IMG/VR virus record: IMGVR_UViG_3300049491_000716
Span: 1-64,000 of that record
Length of the DNA stretch: 64,000 nt
Direction: 5' to 3' (one strand)
DNA from: a virus
The position numbers and the translations under genes are program-made. The notes beneath the pieces were generated by a model, which did no database searches, was not told the origin of the DNA, and was given only the letters and a program-made list of their open reading frames with translations. Shown here in pieces: positions 57,578-64,000 of this stretch; position 1 is the first letter of the stretch, and the number at the start of each line of letters is the position of its first letter.

Positions 57578-60124
57578 CTACGGTGTGATGACGACGTTCG
57601 TGCGTTCGCTGCCTGTCATTTCGGCGGCCACCACCACGTGGGTGTCGTCAATCGCGTTGAACTCAACGTGTGCGTGGCCGTTGCCCTGCGCTGCCACCGA
57701 AGTGCGGCCAGCCGCCACGGCGGTGATGATTTTCAGCATCTCGCCGGCCGTGTAGGCGCCCTCGATCACGGTGTCCCATGTCGCCGGGCGATCCAGCAGG
57801 GTCTGCAAGTTCGTCTGGATCTCAATCAGCGTGGCCTGCGCGGTCATGCCGTTCGTGAGAACGTAGTTCCAGACCTGTGCGGCGCTTGCCCCGCCTTGGC
57901 TGTCTTCTTGAGCGAACGGCGTGTAGCCAGCGAAGGCGATGCCGCCGGCGCCCGGCGCGCACACGATGTTGTTTGTGACAACGATCTGCGGGCCATAACC
58001 TGTGACCTGAAGATCAGCGGCGCCGGGTCGCGCAATCTGCTGAACCAGCGCCGTCGGCGCCTGGCCGGCAATGATCAGTTGACCCTGCGCCGGTTGGGCA
58101 ATGACGCCCTGAACCGCCGCCGGCGCCAGCCCTGTGATGGCCAGACTCGCCGCTGCCGGCTGGCTCAGCGTGCCATCGGTCTGGATGCCGATCGGCGCGG
58201 CGCCCGTCAGGATCAGCGCGGCTGCCCCGACTTCGGCAATCGTGCTGTGTGTTTCGACTATCGTGGGCGTGCGGCCCGTAACGACAATCTGTCCGGCTGC
58301 AGGTTGCGCTGTCGTGCCGGTGCTGCTGACCGCGGTCGGTTGTTGACCTGTCAGCGTCAGCCCGCCGGCGCTAGGCTGTGCTGTCGTGCCATCGGTCTGC
58401 GCAACAGCAGGTTGTTGACCCGTCAGCGTCAGCGCACCGGCCGCGGGTTGCGCTGTCGTGCTGTGAGTCTCTGCCGCTGTCGGCGTGAGCCCCGTGATCG
58501 CCAAGGCCGCGGCGCCAGGCTGCGCGACGGTGCCAGCCGAAGACACGGCTTGCGGAGCGGCTCCGGTGAGCACCAGCGCCGCGGCAGCCGGCTGCGCGAT
58601 GACGCCATTCGTCTGCACCGCCGTCGGCGCCAGACCGGTCGTCGTGATCTGGCCGGCACCCGGCTGAGAGATCGTGCTCAGCGTGACAACCGCCGTCGGC
58701 GCCAACGCAGTCAGCGTCAGCGCGCCGGCGGGCGGCTGAGCGTAGATGTTGTTGCCAGTGAAGGCGACGGGTTGCGCGCCGGCGAAGGCAAGGGCGCCAG
58801 AAGCCGGCTGAGCCACGGTGTTCGCCGTGGTAACCAGTGCCGGCGTCAGGCCGGTGATGACAAGCGCCGCGGCTCCGGGTTGCGCCGTGGTGCCGTTCGT
58901 TTGAACTGCGGTCGGCGCGAGGCCTGTGATCTGCAGGGCTCCGGCGGAAGGCGCCGAGAACACGTTTGCCGTGGTCGACGCCGTGGGCGCCAGCCCCGTG
59001 AAGTTCAGCGTGCCCTGCGCCGGCGCAGAGATTCGGTTGTCAGAAAGTGCCGCAGTCGGCGCGGCGCCGGTCAAGATCAGCGAGCCAACACCCGGCGCCG
59101 GGATGTAAGCTAGCAGCAATGAAGGCGCGAGCCCGCTGAGAGCCAGTGCCCGCACAGGCACAGAGACGACCGCGCCGGCAACGGCTACGGGCGCGAGGCC
59201 CGTGAGAGAAAGGACACCAACTGCAGGAGAAGCAACGGTGCCCGCAACCGCTACCGGCGCGGCGCCTGAAATCGTCAGCGTGCCCTGTGCCGGGCTGGCC
59301 ACAATGCCGGCACCCGTGCTCGGCGGCAGGCCGGTGAATGTGATGGCGCCGACACCCGGGCTGGCCACGACACCCGACAGCGCGCTCGGCGCCAAGCCAG
59401 TCAGGCTGAGTGAGCCGGCGCCCATCTGCGCGACGGCGCCCGCGATGGCGGTTGGCGTGAGGCCGGCAAGCGTCAGCGTTCCGGCGGCCGGCAGGTAGGC
59501 CGTTCCGTAGGCGGCAACTGGTGCCTGACCCGTGAAGGCCAGAGTGCCGGCGCTAGGCGAAACCACGGTGCCGGCAATCAGCGCCGGCGTCAGGCCGGTC
59601 AGCGTCAGCGTGCCCTGCGCGGGTTGCGCGGTAATGCCGGTGGTGACCACCAGCGTCGGCGTCAAACCGGTCAGGGCCAGACTGCCTTGCGCAGGCGTCG
59701 CCGTGCGATTGTCAGTCCAGACCGTCGTCGGCTGTTGGCCGGTCAGGCTCAGGGTGCCGACACCGGGCAGCGCGAAGTCCGCACGAACCGTTGTCGGCGC
59801 CAAACCGGTCAAGGCAAGCGTGCCTTGCGCCGGATACACGATCGTGCCGGCAACGGCGACAGGCGTCAGGCCCGTGATCGCCAGAGTTCCCTGCGCCGGC
59901 GAGATGACGGTGCCGGCAACAGCAACCGGTGTTTGCCCAGTGAGAGCCAGTGTGCCGGCGGCCGGCGAGATGTAGGCTGCGACCAGCGCAACCGGCGCCA
60001 GCCCCGTCAGTGCAAGTGATCCAGCGCCCGGCGTCGCATTGGTATTCGATCCGCCGCCTGTATTTCCACCGGGGATCTGAAACCCGTCGCTCTGGAATGC
60101 GCCGGGTTGAAACGCTGCGGTCAC
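57578..60124 (-). CDS. 31-repeat beta-rich virion protein, 848 aa
   Basis: After a Gly-rich start, I count 31 repeats of about 22-26 residues with the core GxLxLTGLxPxAV, then a C-terminal domain of about 100 residues. Repeats vary but conserve the Gly, LTG and Pro positions, as in beta-solenoid or pilin-like stalks. Many Thr and Ser residues lie in the linkers and could be glycosylated. Related units occur in the minor tail protein at 39198-40487. Confidence 0.75.
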   Translation of the reverse strand: MTAAFQPGAFQSDGFQIPGGNTGGGSNTNATPGAGSLALTGLAPVALVAAYISPAAGTLALTGQTPVAVAGTVISPAQGTLAITGLTPVAVAGTIVYPAQGTLALTGLAPTTVRADFALPGVGTLSLTGQQPTTVWTDNRTATPAQGSLALTGLTPTLVVTTGITAQPAQGTLTLTGLTPALIAGTVVSPSAGTLAFTGQAPVAAYGTAYLPAAGTLTLAGLTPTAIAGAVAQMGAGSLSLTGLAPSALSGVVASPGVGAITFTGLPPSTGAGIVASPAQGTLTISGAAPVAVAGTVASPAVGVLSLTGLAPVAVAGAVVSVPVRALALSGLAPSLLLAYIPAPGVGSLILTGAAPTAALSDNRISAPAQGTLNFTGLAPTASTTANVFSAPSAGALQITGLAPTAVQTNGTTAQPGAAALVITGLTPALVTTANTVAQPASGALAFAGAQPVAFTGNNIYAQPPAGALTLTALAPTAVVTLSTISQPGAGQITTTGLAPTAVQTNGVIAQPAAAALVLTGAAPQAVSSAGTVAQPGAAALAITGLTPTAAETHSTTAQPAAGALTLTGQQPAVAQTDGTTAQPSAGGLTLTGQQPTAVSSTGTTAQPAAGQIVVTGRTPTIVETHSTIAEVGAAALILTGAAPIGIQTDGTLSQPAAASLAITGLAPAAVQGVIAQPAQGQLIIAGQAPTALVQQIARPGAADLQVTGYGPQIVVTNNIVCAPGAGGIAFAGYTPFAQEDSQGGASAAQVWNYVLTNGMTAQATLIEIQTNLQTLLDRPATWDTVIEGAYTAGEMLKIITAVAAGRTSVAAQGNGHAHVEFNAIDDTHVVVAAEMTGSERTNVVITP

Positions 60125-60133
60125 GTCACTCCG

Positions 60134-60709
60134 TTACGGACGCTTGGAGAGCGTGACGATGAGGTCGCGCCATGCGTTGGTGTAGTGGTTCATGGCGAAT
60201 TGTTTGTACTCGGCGTTGCGGACTTCAAGGGACTGATCCCAAGACGCTGCGATCGTGTGGTCGAAGTCGCACGTGAAGCCGGTGTGCGGCGCATTCGCGG
60301 CGCGCCATTCCTTGTGCAGGTAGAGCGGATACCACTGCGACATCGGCGGCCATTGGTGGGTCGGATCGCCGTAGGCGCAGGCATGCGACCAGTTCGGCGT
60401 GATGATCAGGGCCTGCGTGCCGGGCTTCATGACGCGGTACAACTCGTTGAAGAACGACACGCGCTCGGCACCAGTCAGGTGTTCAACGAAGTGGCAACTT
60501 CGGGCTTCGTCGACCGAGTTGTCTTCCAGCCAAGTCAGGCCGTTTCGCACGTCGCGCACATGCTTCTGGCCGAAGTCGATGCTGTCGACGCCTTCCCAGC
60601 CTTCGGGAGTCGTCTTGCCGCAGCCGATGTCAATTCGGACGGCCGCCGCGGGTTCCGGAAGGGTCGGGTCGCTGAGTTCGACCGCGCGCATTACGCTGCC
60701 CTTTGCCAT
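60134..60709 (-). CDS. SAM-dependent methyltransferase, 191 aa
   Basis: IDIGCGKTTPEGWEGVDS is motif I, and ARSCHFVEHLTGAERVSFFNELYRVMKPG is the helix-rich central block of class I methyltransferases. Embedded in the decoration block, it may methylate a virion glycan or protein. Confidence 0.82.
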   Translation of the reverse strand: MAKGSVMRAVELSDPTLPEPAAAVRIDIGCGKTTPEGWEGVDSIDFGQKHVRDVRNGLTWLEDNSVDEARSCHFVEHLTGAERVSFFNELYRVMKPGTQALIITPNWSHACAYGDPTHQWPPMSQWYPLYLHKEWRAANAPHTGFTCDFDHTIAASWDQSLEVRNAEYKQFAMNHYTNAWRDLIVTLSKRP

Positions 60710-60752
60710 CTTTCTCTCCTTGGTTCATACACGTTTTTCGTGACCATCGAAC

Positions 60753-60758
60753 TATAAT
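60753..60758 (+). promoter_or_regulatory. -10 element before homing endonuclease gene
   Basis: A perfect TATAAT six bases before ATG 60765. No good -35 is seen. The close spacing implies a leaderless mRNA or use of the internal ATG at 60819. Confidence 0.4.
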
Positions 60759-60764
60759 GTTGCG

Positions 60765-61247
60765 ATGGAATGGGGAAGGCATTACAGACACTCAATCGAA
60801 AGCGCCCGCGCTCGATTCATGTCCCGCATTGAAGTTGAACCGTCGGGTTGCTGGCGCTGGATGGGCGCGATCGGAAGCCATAAACGCTATGGGTCTGTTC
60901 ACATCGCCGGCAAGAGCTGGCTTGCGCATCGCGGCGCATGGTTCTTGTTCAAGGGAGATCCTGGCGCCTTGAATGTTTGCCATACCTGCGACAACGGGAT
61001 GTGCGTCAATCCAGATCATCTGTTCCTTGGAACGCAATTGGACAATGTCCATGACATGGAAGCCAAGCAGCGGTCCAAGCATCCTTCTGGCGCGGCTCAC
61101 GGCAGGTCAAAGTTAACTGCGACCGATGTCGAAGACATCCGCCGCTGCTGCACGACAGAGTCCATTCTGTCTATGGCTACCAGATTCAAGGTATCAAAAC
61201 CAACCATAGCCAGAATCGTGAAGGGTGTTGGCTGGGTCACCAAGTAG
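60765..61247 (+). CDS. HNH homing endonuclease with HTH, 160 aa
   Basis: VCHTCDNGMCVNPDHLFLGTQLDNVHDM is the HNH_3-type zinc and catalytic core; the N-terminal CWRW...YG...LAHR block is typical. A helix-turn-helix follows (ESILSMATRFKVSKPTIARI). It lies opposite to the late operon and its end overlaps the glycosyltransferase gene by 11 bp. Confidence 0.88.
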   Translation: MEWGRHYRHSIESARARFMSRIEVEPSGCWRWMGAIGSHKRYGSVHIAGKSWLAHRGAWFLFKGDPGALNVCHTCDNGMCVNPDHLFLGTQLDNVHDMEAKQRSKHPSGAAHGRSKLTATDVEDIRRCCTTESILSMATRFKVSKPTIARIVKGVGWVTK

Positions 61248-61962
61248 TGTCCGGGGGGCCAAATTTCCCTTCGAGATCAAAGTGTCCAATTTGCACGCCG
61301 CAGTCGATCGCGCAACGATAGCCATGCCGCTGAGCATCGGACCAGAAGTAGAGGTCTTGCGTGGCAATGCCTCCCTCGGTCTGAGTCTTAAACCATGGTC
61401 TTCGTAGGTCGCCATCTTTGAACATGTCAAGGCGCCACAGGTTGAATCCCATGCCGGTTCCCCAGCATTCGACCAACTGGCCGGCAATCGGCGGCTGCGG
61501 ACGGAAATTCATCACGGGGTCGCGACGGTCCCCCCAAATTTGGGCTTGGCCGCCCTCGCCCTTCGTAAAATAAATTCCGCCGATGCAGTCGTATTCTGGG
61601 TGAGCCTCCATCTGCGCAAGCAGTTTGATGAGCCCATCCGGGGGAACGATCGAATCGTGCTCGATCGTCAAGATGTACTTGAACTTCGACAACTCTGGAT
61701 GCGCGAGGATGGCTTCGATGGCGAGAGAGTATGCCTCTCCCACCTCGACGCCAATGGCCCACATGCGATGCAGCGCATTGTTCGGCGGCGAGTAGAGATT
61801 CATCCAACTGGCGACTGCCTTGGTAGGCACCGTGCCGCCGGCTGGGATGATGATGATCGTGTCCAGCTTCTTCCACGCCGACGTCTCTTTGACGCGAGCG
61901 ATGGATGCTTCGAGGTCTGCGTTGTGCTTGCCGTAGTCGACGGCGACGAACTGGGGACGCAT
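61237..61962 (-). CDS. Glycosyltransferase-like protein (GT-A type), 241 aa
   Basis: KLDTIIIIPAGGTVPTKAVASWM, YILTIEHDSIVPPDGLIKLLAQM and ECWGTGMGFNLWRLDMF follow the GT-A order of nucleotide-sugar binding, acidic EHD and acceptor loop. GGAGATCC precedes ATG 61962. Donor and acceptor unknown. Confidence 0.72.
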   Translation of the reverse strand: MRPQFVAVDYGKHNADLEASIARVKETSAWKKLDTIIIIPAGGTVPTKAVASWMNLYSPPNNALHRMWAIGVEVGEAYSLAIEAILAHPELSKFKYILTIEHDSIVPPDGLIKLLAQMEAHPEYDCIGGIYFTKGEGGQAQIWGDRRDPVMNFRPQPPIAGQLVECWGTGMGFNLWRLDMFKDGDLRRPWFKTQTEGGIATQDLYFWSDAQRHGYRCAIDCGVQIGHFDLEGKFGPPDTTW

Positions 61963-62011
61963 GCTTAGGGATCTCCTAATTTGCTGGCAACAGGTAGTCT
62001 AGCGAAGCCCG

Positions 62012-62932
62012 TCAGGCGCGGGCCCAACCAAGAATCGCGCTTGGCAAGACGGTCAACAGCGCGCTTCCTGAAGACGTTGTTCCGACATCATCGGAGACAT
62101 CGCATGTGATCAAAGAGCCGTTGTCGCCAAACACCGTTGTTGGCGCATAGGTGCTGCTATCTGTTCCGACATTGCTGCCATCGTCTTTCCATTGATAGTG
62201 CAGGGCGCCAGTGCCGGTTGCAGAGACTGTGAATGTTGCAACCTGCCCGGCATATACAACCTGAGGGCTTGGATTGCCAGTTATCACCGGGCCAGCGGCC
62301 GGCAGTGAAACCACAAATCCACCGAAGCCAGCCGCCCCCGTACCTGTGAGCCTTGTAGCGGTGGCAGTCAGCGTGCCTGTTGCACCAGCCGATATGTTGT
62401 CTTGCGTCCAGCCGGTCAGGTTGGACCAGATGCCATCGGCAACGTCTTGGCGGCTCGTAAACCCAGAGAGCCCACTGAATCCCCAAGTGTCCGCGTTGGT
62501 GTTCTGGTCAAGGCCGCAGCCGTAGAACAGATCCGAACCTCCCGATGCAGTGACGCCTGTCAGCGCGCATGAAATGGGCGTTGCATTGGCGCTGATGTTG
62601 GTGGTGACTGCCACCACTGCTGTCGCTGCGTTATCTCGACCGGAAAAAGCAAATAGTTGCAAGATGCCTGAATTGGCCGCGACCGAAACAAATGCATAGG
62701 AATCTGAACCTGTGGCATCCTTCAGTTCGAACAGTTGAACCGTGTGCCCATCGGGGCCAGAAAGATCAGCGTTCCCGATCTGCGCCCATCCCGATGGCGG
62801 CGTAATAACGCGGATCGTGTCTTGAACCAGAACCGCAAGCAATCGATCATGCGCGACAACGCCAGCCGGAGCCGTGCCAGTAAAAGCCGTCGTTCCGTTG
62901 AACGATGTTGACGATGACGAGCGAAACGCCAT
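62012..62932 (-). CDS. Virion protein with C-terminal Ig-like domain, 306 aa
   Basis: Residues 1-205 are a beta-sandwich with a pattern common in phage surface proteins (APAGVVAHDRLLAVLVQD, PPSGWAQIG). Residues 215-300 form an immunoglobulin-like domain (PQVVYAGQVATFTVSATGTG, YQWKDDGSN). Ig-like domains on phage virions bind carbohydrates. Starts at a TAATG junction. Confidence 0.75.
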   Translation of the reverse strand: MAFRSSSSTSFNGTTAFTGTAPAGVVAHDRLLAVLVQDTIRVITPPSGWAQIGNADLSGPDGHTVQLFELKDATGSDSYAFVSVAANSGILQLFAFSGRDNAATAVVAVTTNISANATPISCALTGVTASGGSDLFYGCGLDQNTNADTWGFSGLSGFTSRQDVADGIWSNLTGWTQDNISAGATGTLTATATRLTGTGAAGFGGFVVSLPAAGPVITGNPSPQVVYAGQVATFTVSATGTGALHYQWKDDGSNVGTDSSTYAPTTVFGDNGSLITCDVSDDVGTTSSGSALLTVLPSAILGWARA

Positions 62933-63306
62933 TACGTCGTCTCCACCACGATGCTTGCCGCCGTGAAGTTCTGCAAGGTCTGCGCGTCACACTTGATGTG
63001 AGTAGGCACGATCAAGGCGCCCGCCGCGGTGCGCTGCCATGGGGACTCGACGGTCGTGAACGGGACCGGCGTTGTCCCATCCTTTTCAAGAAAGACGCCG
63101 CCGACCAGTGACACGCTGAACTGCCGAACCCACGTCGCTTGGTTGTCAAAACTGAACCATGGCGTTGCGTTGAGCAGAGCCCCTGAGGGAAGACTGCTGC
63201 GGCTGATTCGAACGCGCAGCCCATTTCCGGCTGGTGTAGCCCATGGGCCAAGCGTTTGGTTGCCGACGACAAGCGCCTGAGCCGTCAGCGTCACGAGAAC
63301 GGTCAT
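62932..63306 (-). CDS. Small structural protein, 124 aa
   Basis: A beta-rich protein (TPWFSFDNQATWVRQFSVSLVGG) without membrane segments, located between decoration proteins. Probably a virion component. Confidence 0.6.
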   Translation of the reverse strand: MTVLVTLTAQALVVGNQTLGPWATPAGNGLRVRISRSSLPSGALLNATPWFSFDNQATWVRQFSVSLVGGVFLEKDGTTPVPFTTVESPWQRTAAGALIVPTHIKCDAQTLQNFTAASIVVETT

Positions 63307-63310
63307 AGCA

Positions 63311-64000
63311 TCAGGCGTTGTTGATCATCTGCACGTAGGGCGCGACATGCGACGCCGACGAGCTGATCTGCGACAGCGCGATGCTTGCCGTGGTGGCGCC
63401 GGCATTGCTGTACGAGCCCAAGCCCTGCTGCCACTGATTCGATGCGCTGTTGGCGATGCCGAACAAGCCGATCGTGTTGTTCGGCTGGCTCATGCCGATG
63501 TGGCTGTGCACGATGCGGGCCGCGCTCAAGTTCGCAGTGCCCTGCGTGGTCTGCGTCGTTGAAACGCCGTAGGCCATGAACATCAAGCCTGCCTGTCGCG
63601 AAGCCGCGAACTTCGTATCCCACATCTTCATGCCGCTCAGCGCCGTCATGTGAGTTGTGCTCACCTGCATCGTGCTGTTCGTGGCGGCGTAGCTGAAGCT
63701 CAGCGATGACGTGCCGTTGCTGACCGGGTAGGTCAGGCCGTGCGTCACGCTGATGTTGTTCGTCGTGTTCTGGCTGACGTTGATTGAGAAGCGGAAGCTC
63801 ACCGAACTTGACGAGAAAGACTGCAGGCTCATCGAACTCGCGCCTGTTCCCAGACTGTACAAGACGATGTTGTGGGTTTCCTGCTGGTTGTAGCTGTACG
63901 CGCTGTTGCCGGTGGATGCGAACGACGTCGAGGCCAAGCTCACGGTGTGCGCCATGCGCATGAAGCCGGCCGAGAACTGCTCCCTGACCTGCATCGGGAA
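63311..64000 (-). CDS. Structural protein, partial, Ser/Thr-rich, at least 229 aa
   Basis: The frame stays open at the right edge; Met at 63994 may be internal. The protein is rich in Ser, Thr and Asn with a repetitive beta pattern, as in fibre or capsid-associated proteins. Its N-terminus lies outside the window. Confidence 0.6.
   Translation of the reverse strand, partial: FPMQVREQFSAGFMRMAHTVSLASTSFASTGNSAYSYNQQETHNIVLYSLGTGASSMSLQSFSSSSVSFRFSINVSQNTTNNISVTHGLTYPVSNGTSSLSFSYAATNSTMQVSTTHMTALSGMKMWDTKFAASRQAGLMFMAYGVSTTQTTQGTANLSAARIVHSHIGMSQPNNTIGLFGIANSASNQWQQGLGSYSNAGATTASIALSQISSSASHVAPYVQMINNA

Noticed and set aside
57557-59113. 518-aa Arg-rich plus-strand ORF
   Set aside because: Shadow of the repeat protein; its repetitive Arg-rich sequence mirrors the repeats.
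57578-60124. Regularly spaced repeats as a CRISPR array
   Set aside because: The repeats lie in one long reading frame, vary in sequence and length, and follow protein, not DNA, conservation.
1-64000. Whole-genome stop-codon recoding because of the TTA-anticodon tRNA
   Set aside because: Long genes, including the tape measure and tail tip, read without internal UAA under the standard code, and UAA is used as a normal terminal codon.

Overview
The window reads as one long-tailed (siphovirus-type) phage or prophage genome of a GC-rich proteobacterium, probably a beta- or gammaproteobacterium. The evidence is high GC, protein families such as RecT, YqaJ, Rap1a-like and YdaS/Cro-like, an IS1595-type insertion sequence, and a classical type IV prepilin. 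No integrase, portal, terminase or major capsid gene is visible. The late operon runs off the right edge, so those genes probably lie beyond base 64000. I cannot tell from the sequence alone whether this is an integrated prophage or a free phage.

Layout. Bases 1-2,900 are a gene-poor, scarred segment. It holds a promoter inside a 13-bp inverted repeat, a few tiny genes, three truncated gene remnants packed together (P63C-like, DDE transposase, NYN-like), and a tRNA-Leu-like gene whose anticodon is TTA, which would read UAA. Bases 3,030-13,180 are a leftward early operon of about 27 mostly tiny genes, many overlapping by ATGA or GTGA. It encodes a DUF1376-type replication protein, a second replication-type protein, RusA, an ASCH-type protein and several zinc-ribbon and winged-helix proteins. 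It is interrupted by a 2,096-bp IS1595-family element (8612-10707) with intact 8-bp target duplications. A Cro/YdaS-like gene and two divergent promoters (13,180-13,370) separate it from the rightward early operon.

Bases 13,370-29,600 run mostly rightward. They contain a helicase-DNA methyltransferase fusion, a recombination module (RecT annealing protein, YqaJ nuclease, Ref-like HNH nuclease, NinB-like protein), host-interaction genes (a proline-rich lipoprotein, a complete type IV pilin precursor, a Lar-like anti-restriction protein) and many small genes. Two single-gene units here are bounded by imperfect palindromes that look like integron attC sites.

Bases 29,734-64,000 are the leftward late operon. 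In transcription order: virion decoration and fibre proteins (Ig-like, a 31-repeat beta protein, a collagen-like protein) interleaved with five putative sugar-transfer or glycan proteins and three methyltransferases; head-tail connector, head closure, gp10-like, tail terminator and tail tube genes; a chaperone pair with a -1 frameshift; a 1,894-residue tape measure; minor tail proteins, NlpC/P60 peptidase and TipJ/J-type tail tip; tail fibre; membrane proteins, a GH19-type endolysin and small exported proteins. Two HNH homing endonucleases lie on the opposite strand inside the decoration block. The most unusual system is this roughly 14-kb block, which could build and modify a sugar coat on the virion.
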